NCBI GenBank assembly: GCA_040387375.1
Contig: JAZKDW010000036.1
Coordinates: 12,838-76,837 of the forward strand
Reading direction: 5' to 3'
Source: JAZKDW01 sp040387375
GTDB taxonomy: Bacteria > Pseudomonadota > Gammaproteobacteria > Burkholderiales > Burkholderiaceae_D
DNA length: 64,000 bases
A program made the translations under genes and the position numbers. The notes below the pieces were generated by a model that was not told the DNA's origin, searched no databases, and worked only from the letters and a program-made list of their open reading frames with translations. Shown piece after piece: positions 43,672 to 51,903 of the stretch (position 1 is the stretch's first letter; each line of letters begins with the position of its first letter).

Positions 43672-44649
43672 ATGACAATGGGAAAACTGCTTCAATCCGT
43701 GCTGGCGGCAACGCTTGCCATGGGCGGCGCCAGCACCGGCTTTGCCCAGGACGCATGGCCCACAAAAACGATCAAGATCATCGTTCCATTCCCGGCTGGC
43801 GGCTCTTCCGATCCTCCGATACGCGTGCTGGCGGCAAAGCTGCAGGAGGCGCTGGGCCAGACTGTGATCGTGGAAAACGTCAGCGGCGGTGGCGGCACCC
43901 TCGGCACCGCGCGCATGGCGCAGGCGCCGGCGGACGGTTACACATTCGGCATGGCCGCTGTCGGCACCTTTGCCATCGCACCGCACCTGTATTCGAAAGC
44001 GGGATACGACCCGGTGAAAAGCTTCACGCCGATTACGCTGTTGGGTGAGTACGCGAATGTGCTGGTCGTCAATGCGAATGAGCCTTACAAGACGATGGGC
44101 GACTTGCTCAAGGCGGCGCGGGACAATCCAGGCAAGCTCAACTTCGGATCGTCCGGCAATGGCTCGTCGAACCATCTGTCGGCCGAATTGCTGGCCAGCC
44201 TTACCGGGGCCAAGTTCACGCATGTGCCGTACCGCGGAACCGGGCCGGCGATGACGGACCTGGTCGCTGGGCGGCTCACCTTCATGTTTGACGTCACGTC
44301 CAATTCGCTGCCCTGGATTCAGCAGGGCAAGCTGCGCCCATTGGGCGTAACCGGCCCCGTCAGTTCGCGCCAGCTACCGGGTGTGCCACCGATTTCGCAG
44401 AGCGTTCCGGGCTACGTGGTGTTGGGCTGGATTGGCCTGATCGGTCCGGCGGGCGTGCCGCAGAAGGTGGTCGACCGCTTGAGCATGGAGATGGAGAAAA
44501 TCATGCGTGCGCCGGATTTCGTGACACAGTTCTCGGGATTCGGGTTCGATCCGAAATATACCAAGCCTGACCAGTTCGCGGCAATGATCAAGAAGGACTA
44601 TGAATTCTGGGGTCCGGTCGTGAAGGCTTCGGGCGCGAAAGTGGACTGA
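43672..44649 (+). CDS. TctC/Bug-family periplasmic solute-binding protein
   Basis: 325-residue secreted receptor. Signal peptide of about 26 residues ends STGFAQ; mature DAWPTKTIKIIVPFPAGGSSDPPIRVLAAKL, VIVENVSGGGGTLGTARMAQAPADG, HVPYRGTGPAMTDLVAGR and LGWIGLIGPAGVPQKVVDRL are typical. AGGAGA precedes the ATG by 7 nt. Second Bug receptor of the regulon block and only distantly like that at 28056, so the two may take different ligands. No TctAB genes are present. Confidence 0.94.
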   Translation: MTMGKLLQSVLAATLAMGGASTGFAQDAWPTKTIKIIVPFPAGGSSDPPIRVLAAKLQEALGQTVIVENVSGGGGTLGTARMAQAPADGYTFGMAAVGTFAIAPHLYSKAGYDPVKSFTPITLLGEYANVLVVNANEPYKTMGDLLKAARDNPGKLNFGSSGNGSSNHLSAELLASLTGAKFTHVPYRGTGPAMTDLVAGRLTFMFDVTSNSLPWIQQGKLRPLGVTGPVSSRQLPGVPPISQSVPGYVVLGWIGLIGPAGVPQKVVDRLSMEMEKIMRAPDFVTQFSGFGFDPKYTKPDQFAAMIKKDYEFWGPVVKASGAKVD

Positions 44650-44719
44650 GAATGGTATGTCCGGAGCACGGCCGGTCTTCAGGCCCGGCCGCGCTCCGGC
44701 AGTAAACACGGGAGAAAAC

Positions 44720-45187
44720 ATGCGTAATTTCAGTTCGTTGCAGGCGTTGAAGGAATGTGTCGGAGAAGAAGTTGGTGTCAGTGATTGGGTGACGATGGAA
44801 CAGTCCCGCATCGACATGTTTGCCGAGGCGACGGGGGATTTCAACTGGGTCCATGTCGACCCGGCGCTCGCGGCCAAGGGACCGTTCGGCAAAACCATTG
44901 CCCATGGTTTTCTGACCTTGTCTCTGCTGCCTTTGTTGAGCAAGACCGCGCTGACAATTGACAACGTCAAGCTGGGTTTGAATTATGGTTTGAACAAGGT
45001 GCGTTTCCCGACACCGTTACTGGTGGACAGCCGCGTGCGTGGCCGCTTCATGTTGCTCAGCATGGAAGACGTGGCCCCGATCGACGGCAATCCGGGATAT
45101 CAGATTACCTTTCAGGTGACGATGGAATGTGAAGGCGGCGGCAAGCCAGTCTGTGTGGCGGAGAATGTGCAGCGACGGTTCGGATAA
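44720..45187 (+). CDS. MaoC-family (R)-specific enoyl-CoA hydratase
   Basis: 155-residue hot-dog-fold hydratase with the conserved FAEATGDFNWVHVDPALAAKGPFGKTIAHGFLTLSLLP (catalytic Asp and His in the D-x-N-x-x-H pattern, about residues 39-45). NYGLNKVRFPTPLLVDSRVRGR is also typical. It supplies R-hydroxyacyl-CoA, the right stereoisomer for an MFE2-type SDR such as the one at 36821. The ATG at 44720 has GGGAG 8 nt upstream. It is the last gene of the rightward run. Confidence 0.93.
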   Translation: MRNFSSLQALKECVGEEVGVSDWVTMEQSRIDMFAEATGDFNWVHVDPALAAKGPFGKTIAHGFLTLSLLPLLSKTALTIDNVKLGLNYGLNKVRFPTPLLVDSRVRGRFMLLSMEDVAPIDGNPGYQITFQVTMECEGGGKPVCVAENVQRRFG

Positions 45188-45215
45188 CAATGCCTGCTGA
45201 AAATATGATGCCGGG

Positions 45216-45515
45216 TTATTTTGCGCATTCGGGATCGTCTCCGCATTCACTTCGGGCACTGCGCCACCACTTCAGCATCTCATTGAAGTTGCCGTCAAAG
45301 CCGCGCGCGAGCAGCGTCTCATTCACCGTAGAACAATAAGCGGCAGTCTCGAAATCCAGCAGGGTGCTTGATGACAGGCGGTCGCATTTGAGATAGTCCG
45401 CCTTGAGCTCCTCCACCGGCATCACCTTCGGTTCGGAGCGTTCCATTTGTGCATGGGCAGAAAACGCTGCCATGACCAGTAACACTGCGGACGTTTTCAG
45501 TTTCAGGTTCGCCAT
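45216..45515 (-). CDS. Small secreted hypothetical protein
   Basis: 99 residues with a signal peptide of about 22 residues (MANLKLKTSAVLLVMAAFSAHAQ). The mature part has four Cys (KCDRLSS, AYCSTVNE, SECGDDPECAK) that could form two disulfides in the periplasm. I do not recognise a named family. AAGGAGG lies 9 nt before the ATG at 45515; ATG 45524 is too close to that site. It is convergent with the MaoC gene. Confidence 0.65.
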   Translation of the reverse strand: MANLKLKTSAVLLVMAAFSAHAQMERSEPKVMPVEELKADYLKCDRLSSSTLLDFETAAYCSTVNETLLARGFDGNFNEMLKWWRSARSECGDDPECAK

Positions 45516-45658
45516 GGAAATCATCCTCCTTGTTACCCGTTAGACCGGGGAGGATGGCGCATTGATCGGCTGAATTCCGGCCAAAAAAGCGGGGGACCTG
45601 AGCGTTGTCAATAAAACGGGCGGTGCCGGACGTGTCCGGCAGGGTTTCCGGGGTGCGG

Positions 45659-46525
45659 TCAGCCAGTCATCCGTCCCATGCGGCCGCTATGGTAATCGGT
45701 CATTGCCTGATGGATTTCATGCTCGGCATTCATCACGAACGGGCCATGCGCGACAATCGGTTCATCGATCGGTTCGCCGCTCAGCAGCAGGATGTCAGCA
45801 TCGGTGCTTGCCTCCAGCACGATGCGTGTGCCCCCTGCCGCGAACAGGGCGCCGTCGGCCTCGCCCAAGGTGTTCTCTCCCGCCCTGATTTGACCCTGGC
45901 GGACAAATACGATTGTGGTGTCGCCTTCGGGCACAAGCAGTTCGGTCCGCTTGCCGGCGCGCAGGCGGATATCCCACAGGTTGATCGGACTATAGGTGGC
46001 GGCCGCGCCCCTGATGCCGTCAAAATCGCCGGCGACCACACGCACGGCGCCGCTGTCCTGCGGCAGCTCGACGATCGGAATGTTCTTGCTGACGATCGCC
46101 TGATAACGCGGCGCCGTCATCTTGAATTTGCCGGGAAGGTTGACCCACAGCTGGATCATTTCGAGCGTGCCGCCCTGCCTGGCGAAGGCGGTCGAATGCA
46201 TCTCTTCATGAATCAGGCCGGAGGCCGCCGTCATCCACTGCACATCGCCCGGCGCGATCACGTCGCGGTTGCCCGCCGAGTCCACATGTTCTATCTCGCC
46301 CTGAAAGCTCATCGTCACCGTCTCGAAACCGCGATGCGGATGAGGCCCGACGCCGCGCCTTTGTCCGGTGGGCGGGAAAACCATCGGCCCGCCATAGGCC
46401 AGCATCAGGAACGGACTCACTTCGTGCGTGAAGCCGCGTTCGCCGAACACGCGGCGCATCGGAAAGCCGTCGCCTACCCAGTTGCCATGCGTGGGCGCCG
46501 GGAGAATTGCCTTGATCTGTTTCAT
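45659..46525 (-). CDS. Pirin-family protein
   Basis: 288-residue bicupin. Metal ligands of pirin are present: HPHRGFETVTMSFQGEIEHVDSAG (two His and a Glu) and GLIHEEMHS (His and Glu). Bacterial pirins act as quercetin 2,3-dioxygenases or as regulators of metabolic enzymes; the role here is unknown. GAGG lies 12 nt before the ATG at 46525. The gene is divergent from the phthalate-type cluster, sharing a 204-nt intergenic region with it. Confidence 0.93.
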   Translation of the reverse strand: MKQIKAILPAPTHGNWVGDGFPMRRVFGERGFTHEVSPFLMLAYGGPMVFPPTGQRRGVGPHPHRGFETVTMSFQGEIEHVDSAGNRDVIAPGDVQWMTAASGLIHEEMHSTAFARQGGTLEMIQLWVNLPGKFKMTAPRYQAIVSKNIPIVELPQDSGAVRVVAGDFDGIRGAAATYSPINLWDIRLRAGKRTELLVPEGDTTIVFVRQGQIRAGENTLGEADGALFAAGGTRIVLEASTDADILLLSGEPIDEPIVAHGPFVMNAEHEIHQAMTDYHSGRMGRMTG

Positions 46526-46599
46526 GCTGCTTGCCTCGAATTGGTCCAGTGTCGCCAAAGTCTACCATTGGCGGGCTAGGGGATTTCTGATCAATCAGG

Positions 46600-46635
46600 T
46601 GGACAGCGAAGATTTTGCTGCTTATAATAAATAAG
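46600..46635 (+). promoter_or_regulatory. Promoter and candidate MarR operator of the phthalate-type operon
   Basis: TGGACA (46600-46605), 17-nt spacer and TATAAT (46623-46628). An inverted repeat CTTAT-N5-ATAAG (46621-46635) covers the -10, and a second one, CTGAT-CA-ATCAG, lies at 46587-46598 upstream of the -35. MarR proteins bind such short AT-rich palindromes; the MarR gene at 49078 is in this operon. Confidence 0.5.
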
Positions 46636-46729
46636 GTTATATATCTAAGTATTTTTATGAAGGCGTTCACGGCGTGCTCGCTTTCCCCGCGACACCTGCC
46701 GGAGCAGTTCACCAAGCCAGGAGACAACA

Positions 46730-48046
46730 ATGCTCACCCACGAAGAAAATGATCTGTTATGCCGCGTCGAAGGTGATGCGCCCATGGGCCAACTGATGCG
46801 CCGGCACTGGACGCCGGTGTGTCTGATCGAAGAGGTGAGCGAGCCTGACGGCGCACCGGTCAAGGCGCGCGTGTTTGGCGAAGACCTGGTGGTATTCCGG
46901 GATACCGATGGCAAGGTTGGCGTGATGGATGAATATTGTCCGCATCGCCGCGTGTCGCTGGTACTGGGCCGCAATGAAGACAGCGGCCTGCGCTGCCTGT
47001 ACCACGGCTGGAAAATGGATGTTGAAGGCAATGTGACCGAGATGGTCTCCGAGCCCGCGGCCAGCACGCTGACGCAGAAGGTCAAGCACCTGGCATATCC
47101 GGTCAAGGAGTGGGGCGGCATGATCTGGACCTACATGGGCAAGAGCGACACCATGCCCGAGTTCGTGCCGCCGGCCTGGGCGCCAACCAGGGAGACGCGT
47201 GTCAGTATTGCCAAAGTGCTCATTCCCTGCAACTGGGCCCAGATCCTCGAAGGCGCGATCGATTCCGCGCACAGCTCCAGCCTGCATTCGTCGGATTTTG
47301 TGCCGGCCCGCGTGGGCGGCGCCGAAGCCACCGACAAGAACTGGCTGCGGCCGTCGACCGACAAGGCGCCGCGCATGCAGATGCAGCGCGGCGGCTACGG
47401 CTTCCGCTATGCGGCGATCCGCCGTCCGATCACCAATGCGGCGGCCAATGAATATGTGCGCTGCACCGTGTTCGTCGCCCCGGCCACGACGCTGATCCCG
47501 CCTAACAACCTGTACAACGTCGCCAACATCAACGTGCCGATGGACGACACCAATACCGCGTTTTACTTCATCGCCTGGGGCCATCCGGCCCACACGCCGG
47601 AAACCGAAACCTGGCGCAAGTTCCTCGGGCAGCGCATCGGCGTCGACCTCGACGACAAGTACCGGCCGCTGCGCAATGCCGACAACCATTTCTGGCAAGA
47701 CCGCCAGGCCATGAAAGCCGGCAATTTCACCGGCATCAGCGGCTTCCCGAACCAGGACATCGCGATGTGGATCACGATGGGCAAGATCGCCGACCGCACC
47801 AATGACCGCCTCGGCGCCAGCGACCTGGCCGTGGTTGAATTCCGCAAGCAGATGCTGGAAGCCGTGAACGCGTTCCAGCAGGGCGGGCCCGCGATCGGCA
47901 CCGGCGAGCTGGCGATTACGCCGGACATCTGTTCCTACCAGGCGATCGTGCCGAAAACCATCGACTGGCGCGCTTATGAGGCCAGGCCGGTATGGGACGG
48001 CAGCGGCCCGGTGCTGGAAGCGTCCTACAACACGCCGGCGGCGTGA
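46730..48046 (+). CDS. ophA2: Rieske non-heme iron oxygenase, phthalate 4,5-dioxygenase type
   Basis: 438-residue oxygenase component. The Rieske cluster motif is complete: CPHRRVSL and CLYHGWK (C-x-H-x16-C-x2-H, about residues 70-93). The C-terminal catalytic domain has the mononuclear-iron region with EGAIDSAHSSSLHSSDF (facial His ligands). Length and layout fit phthalate 4,5-dioxygenase, which turns phthalate to cis-4,5-dihydrodiol; the following decarboxylase, reductase and dihydrodiol dehydrogenase genes support this. AGGAGA lies about 6 nt upstream. Related enzymes act on other aromatic acids and O-methyl groups, so phthalate is an inference from context. Confidence 0.88.
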   Translation: MLTHEENDLLCRVEGDAPMGQLMRRHWTPVCLIEEVSEPDGAPVKARVFGEDLVVFRDTDGKVGVMDEYCPHRRVSLVLGRNEDSGLRCLYHGWKMDVEGNVTEMVSEPAASTLTQKVKHLAYPVKEWGGMIWTYMGKSDTMPEFVPPAWAPTRETRVSIAKVLIPCNWAQILEGAIDSAHSSSLHSSDFVPARVGGAEATDKNWLRPSTDKAPRMQMQRGGYGFRYAAIRRPITNAAANEYVRCTVFVAPATTLIPPNNLYNVANINVPMDDTNTAFYFIAWGHPAHTPETETWRKFLGQRIGVDLDDKYRPLRNADNHFWQDRQAMKAGNFTGISGFPNQDIAMWITMGKIADRTNDRLGASDLAVVEFRKQMLEAVNAFQQGGPAIGTGELAITPDICSYQAIVPKTIDWRAYEARPVWDGSGPVLEASYNTPAA

Positions 48047-48073
48047 CACTTACAATTACCTCAGGAGATCAGA

Positions 48074-49063
48074 TTGGCCAAACTTAACTTATCCATCGCC
48101 ATGGGCGATTACGACCGTACCCGCGCGTTGCTGGATGGCGGCGTGCAGATCGACGGCGTCGATCCGGTCTACATGACACTGTCGCCGGAAGAAATGTTCT
48201 TCCGCGCCTTCCGCAGCATGGATTTTGATATCAGCGAATTGTCGTTCTCGAGCTATCTGGTAAAGCATTCCAAGGGTGAAAGCCCGTACATTGCGGTCCC
48301 GGTGTTCCTGTCGCGCGCCTTCCGCCACACCTCGATCTACGTGCGCAAGGACCGCATCAAACGCCCCGAGGACCTGAAGGGCTGCCGCATCGGCTTGCCC
48401 GAATATCAGCTGACCGCGATGGTCTGGGCCCGCGCGCTGCTGCAGGATGACTACGGCGTGCGTCCCGAGGACGTGACCTGGGTGCGCGGCGGCATCGACG
48501 AGCCCGGCCGTCCTGAAAAGATCAAGCTGCAACTGCCGCCGGGTGTAAACATGGTCAGCGCGCCGGAAGACAAGACGATTTCGGAAATGCTCGACAGCGG
48601 CGAGATCGATGCCTTCATGGCGCCGCGTCCACCCAGCCGTACTGCCCTGGATAATCCGAACATTGGCTGGCTGTTCGACGATCCGACCGCGGTGGCGAAG
48701 GATTATTACAAACGCACCGGCGTGTTCCCGATCATGCACATCGTCGGCATCCGCAAGGAACTGGCGGCCGCACATCCGTGGCTGCCGGCCGCGGTGCAAA
48801 AGGCGTTCGAGCAATCGAAAGCAGCCGCAATCGAAAAACTGAGCGACACCTCCGCCACCAAGGTCACACTGCCTTTCGTGGAAGAGCAGCTGAAGGCGGC
48901 GCGCGATTCGATGGGGACGGACTACTGGTCCTATGGCGTCGCGGCAAATCGCCGCACGCTGGAAACCTTCGTGCGGCATCACCACGCGCAAGGACTGTCG
49001 CCGAAGCTGATGTCGGTCGACGAGCTGTTCCATCCCGGAACCTACGAGTCCTTCAAGATCTGA
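48074..49063 (+). CDS. ophC: 4,5-dihydroxyphthalate decarboxylase-like protein
   Basis: 329-residue cytosolic protein without signal peptide, of the periplasmic-binding-protein-like family that includes Pht5/OphC. Diagnostic stretches are LNLSIAMGDYDRTRALLDG, DISELSFSSYLVKH, IAVPVFLSRAFRHTSIYVRKD, RIGLPEYQLTAMVWARALLQ and ENHERTLETF-like C-terminal sequences (RRTLETFVRHHHAQGL). The enzyme removes a carboxyl from 4,5-dihydroxyphthalate to give protocatechuate. The start is TTG at 48074, supported by AGGAGA 6 nt upstream; no ATG is suitable. It lies 27 nt after the oxygenase gene. Confidence 0.87.
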   Translation: MAKLNLSIAMGDYDRTRALLDGGVQIDGVDPVYMTLSPEEMFFRAFRSMDFDISELSFSSYLVKHSKGESPYIAVPVFLSRAFRHTSIYVRKDRIKRPEDLKGCRIGLPEYQLTAMVWARALLQDDYGVRPEDVTWVRGGIDEPGRPEKIKLQLPPGVNMVSAPEDKTISEMLDSGEIDAFMAPRPPSRTALDNPNIGWLFDDPTAVAKDYYKRTGVFPIMHIVGIRKELAAAHPWLPAAVQKAFEQSKAAAIEKLSDTSATKVTLPFVEEQLKAARDSMGTDYWSYGVAANRRTLETFVRHHHAQGLSPKLMSVDELFHPGTYESFKI

Positions 49064-49077
49064 GCGCCGTCCCTGCC

Positions 49078-49665
49078 ATGACAAAGCCCGAATCCGCCGC
49101 GGAGAAGCCAGAGACCGGGGCCGATCTCCGGCACTGGCAGGAGGCCGGTTTCGACGATCGTCTGGCGCATCTGGTCAAGGATGCAACGCGCGCATTGGTG
49201 CGCGCGTTGCAGGTACGCCTGATTGAGCACGGCGTGTCCTTCGGCCAGTGGACATTCCTGCGCATCCTGTGGCAGTCGGACGGGCTGACGCAACGTGCGC
49301 TGAGCGAGCTGGCAGGCGTGATGGAGCCGACCACGTATACAGCGCTGCTGGCGCTGGAAAAACTCGGCCTGATTACCCGGCGCCAGCTGGCCGACAACAA
49401 GAAGAACAGCTACGTATTCCTGACGCCGCAAGGCCGCGCGCTGGAGGAAAAGCTGGTGCCGCTGGCGGTGGAAGTCAATGCCATCAGCGTCCAGGGCCTG
49501 AAGGAATCGGAAATCAAGACCGCCCGCAAGGTGCTGTTGGCCATCATCGACAATCTGGCGAGCGATGAAATCGCATCGACCAATAGCGAACGGCGCATGC
49601 CGTCGACGCGCGAACTGGGCCGCCTGGTGGCCGAAGGCGCCACACGGAAAACAAAACGCGCCTGA
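49078..49665 (+). CDS. MarR-family transcriptional regulator
   Basis: 195 residues with the MarR winged helix: FGQWTFLRILWQSDGLTQRALSELAGVMEPTTYTALLALEKLGLITRRQLADNKKNSYVFLTPQGRALEE (about 55-125). It starts with ATG 49078, 14 nt after the decarboxylase stop; the frame is open further upstream inside that gene. A MarR inside a phthalate-type operon probably represses it until an aromatic acid or intermediate binds. A tail of about 40 charged residues follows the HTH region. Confidence 0.9.
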   Translation: MTKPESAAEKPETGADLRHWQEAGFDDRLAHLVKDATRALVRALQVRLIEHGVSFGQWTFLRILWQSDGLTQRALSELAGVMEPTTYTALLALEKLGLITRRQLADNKKNSYVFLTPQGRALEEKLVPLAVEVNAISVQGLKESEIKTARKVLLAIIDNLASDEIASTNSERRMPSTRELGRLVAEGATRKTKRA

Positions 49666-49696
49666 ACAGCGGGCCGGCATTACAGAAGGAGACAGC

Positions 49697-50665
49697 ATGA
49701 CCAGCATGACCGAAGAACTGACCAACCTGAACGTGAGCAGCGTCGAGCAGATCGCCGACGGCTTTTTTTCATTTGAACTGCGCGATCCGCAAGGCGCCGA
49801 TTTGCCGGAATTCACGGCGGGCGCGCATATTTCGATCAGTTCGCCGAACGGCCTCGTGCGCAGTTATTCGCTGTGCAACGATCCGGCCGAGCGCGACCGT
49901 TATGTGATCACCGTCAAGCGTGAAGAGAACGGCAAGGGCGGCTCGAAAGACCTGACCGACAATGTGCATGCAGGTGACGTGGTCCAGGTATCGCATCCGC
50001 GCAATCTGTTCCCGCTCGTAGACAATGCAAAAAAATTCATCTTCATCGGCGGCGGCATCGGCATCACGCCGATCATGTCGATGATGCGCCATCTGAATGC
50101 GAGCGGCGAGGCGTCGTACAAGACCTATTACCTGAGCCGCGCGCCGGCGACCACGCCCTTTCTTGAAGATCTCAAGGACCCGGAGTTCAGCGGCAAGGTG
50201 GTGATCCATCACGATCAGGGTGATCCGAACCAGGCATACGACCTCTGGAACGTGCTGGAAACGCCGGGCGCGCAAACCCATGTCTATTGCTGCGGTCCGC
50301 TGCCGCTGATGGATGCGGTGCGCGACATGAGCGGCCACTGGCCCGACTCCGCGGTGCATTTCGAGGCGTTCTCCAATCCCGACGCGGCGCCGCGCGCGGA
50401 CGACACGCCGTTCATTGTGAAGCTGGCCAGCAGCGGCCAGACGGTGGAAGTGCCGGCTGGCGTCTCGATCCTGGAAGCGCTCAGGAGCGGTGGCCTGCGG
50501 GTGCCCGCATCCTGCGAGAGCGGCACCTGCGGCACCTGCCGCACCGGGCTCATCGCCGGCGAAGCGGACCATCGCGACATGGTGCTGATGGAAGAAGAAC
50601 GCGGCACGCAGATCATGGTGTGTGTATCGCGCGCAAAGTCGGCTGAACTTGTTCTCGACCTCTGA
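49697..50665 (+). CDS. ophA1: Phthalate-dioxygenase-reductase-type FMN/2Fe-2S protein
   Basis: 322-residue electron-transfer protein. Order: FMN-binding barrel (VRSYSLCNDPAERDRYVITVKRE, about 51-73), NAD-binding domain (FIFIGGGIGITPIMSMMRHL; YCCGPLPLMDAV) and C-terminal plant-type ferredoxin with CESGTCGTC...C (C-x4-C-x2-C-x27-C, from about residue 274). This order matches the reductase of class IA oxygenases, i.e. the partner of the Rieske oxygenase at 46730. AAGGAGAC precedes the ATG at 49697 by 5 nt. Confidence 0.92.
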   Translation: MTSMTEELTNLNVSSVEQIADGFFSFELRDPQGADLPEFTAGAHISISSPNGLVRSYSLCNDPAERDRYVITVKREENGKGGSKDLTDNVHAGDVVQVSHPRNLFPLVDNAKKFIFIGGGIGITPIMSMMRHLNASGEASYKTYYLSRAPATTPFLEDLKDPEFSGKVVIHHDQGDPNQAYDLWNVLETPGAQTHVYCCGPLPLMDAVRDMSGHWPDSAVHFEAFSNPDAAPRADDTPFIVKLASSGQTVEVPAGVSILEALRSGGLRVPASCESGTCGTCRTGLIAGEADHRDMVLMEEERGTQIMVCVSRAKSAELVLDL

Positions 50666-50674
50666 GGCCCGGCC

Positions 50675-51865
50675 ATGAGCACACGACCATTACGGCTCGG
50701 GATTGCCGGCCTCGGCCGGGCATTCTCGCTGATGCTTCCCACCTTTATCGGCGACCCGCGCGTGACGCTGGCCGCCGCCACCGATCCACGCGAAGATGCG
50801 CGGCGCCAGTTTGAATCCGACTTTGGCGGCCCGGTATATCCTGGCATCGAAGAACTCTGCGCGGACCGGACGATCGATGCCATCTATATCGCCAGTCCGC
50901 ACCAGTTCCACGCCAGGCATGTGGAAATCGCCGCCAATGCCGGCAAGCACATCCTGGTCGAAAAGCCGATGGCGCTCGACCTTGCCGAATGCCGGTCGAT
51001 GATCGATTCGGCGCGCCGCGCGGGAGTGCACCTGATCGTTGGCCACAGTCACAGTTTCGACGCCCCGATCCTGCGCGCGCGGGAATTGATTGCCAGTGGC
51101 CAGTACGGACAATTGCGGATGATCACGGCGTTGAATTTCACCGATTTCCTGTATCGTCCGCGCCGGCTGGAAGAGCTCAATACGAAAGAAGGCGGCGGTG
51201 TGGTGTTCAGCCAGGCCGCGCACCAGGTCGATATCGTGCGCCTGCTGGCCGGCGGAAAAGTGCGCAGCGTGCGCGCCACCACCGGCAACTGGGACCCGGC
51301 GCGGCCGACCGAAGGCGCTTACCAGGCATCGCTCAATTTCGAGGATGGCTGTTTTGCGACGCTGACCTACAGCGGATACGGGCATTTCGATTCCGATGAA
51401 TTCCTGGAGGACATCGGCGAGATGGGCGAACAGAAGGACTACGCGGCTTACGGCAAGAACCGGCGCCAGCTGGAGGCGGTCGCATCGTCGGATGATGAAG
51501 CGCTGCTGAAGGCGTCGCGCACCTATGGCGGCCGCAACTTCAAGCTGCCGTCGGAGCAGCCCAGGCCGGCGCACCATCAGCATTTCGGGCTGTTCATCGC
51601 CAGCTGCGAGCACGGCGACCTGCGTCCGACACCGTCCGGCGTCGCGATCTACGGCGACTTCGAGCGTCAGCTGGAGCGCCTGCCGCCGCCGCTGGTGCCG
51701 CGCAGCGAAGTGATCGACGAACTGCACGCAGCGGTGTTCGACGACCGCGCGCCGCTGCACAGCGGCGAATGGGGACTGGCAACGACCGAAGTCTGCCTGG
51801 CGATGCTGCAGTCCGCCGCGGAAAACCGGGAAATCTCATTGCAGCATCAGGTGGGCTGCGCGTAA
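50675..51865 (+). CDS. ophB: Gfo/Idh/MocA oxidoreductase, probable phthalate dihydrodiol dehydrogenase
   Basis: 396-residue NAD(P)-dependent dehydrogenase. Rossmann motif GIAGLGRAFSLMLPTF (about 9-24), the family motif EKPMALDLAECR (about 95) and the substrate domain with GGGVVFSQAAHQVDIVRLL. OphB/Pht4 of phthalate degradation belong to this family and oxidise the cis-dihydrodiol to 4,5-dihydroxyphthalate. It lies 9 nt after the reductase. With the neighbouring oxygenase, reductase and decarboxylase it completes phthalate to protocatechuate; genes for protocatechuate cleavage are not in the window. Confidence 0.83.
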   Translation: MSTRPLRLGIAGLGRAFSLMLPTFIGDPRVTLAAATDPREDARRQFESDFGGPVYPGIEELCADRTIDAIYIASPHQFHARHVEIAANAGKHILVEKPMALDLAECRSMIDSARRAGVHLIVGHSHSFDAPILRARELIASGQYGQLRMITALNFTDFLYRPRRLEELNTKEGGGVVFSQAAHQVDIVRLLAGGKVRSVRATTGNWDPARPTEGAYQASLNFEDGCFATLTYSGYGHFDSDEFLEDIGEMGEQKDYAAYGKNRRQLEAVASSDDEALLKASRTYGGRNFKLPSEQPRPAHHQHFGLFIASCEHGDLRPTPSGVAIYGDFERQLERLPPPLVPRSEVIDELHAAVFDDRAPLHSGEWGLATTEVCLAMLQSAAENREISLQHQVGCA

Positions 51866-51903
51866 AATTCGCAGCTATCCTGTCAAGGCAAGGTCGGTAA
51901 AAA

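Noticed and set aside
46757..48049. 430-codon frame on the minus strand
   Set aside because: Antisense to the Rieske oxygenase, which has a complete cluster motif; no recognisable domain in the antisense product.
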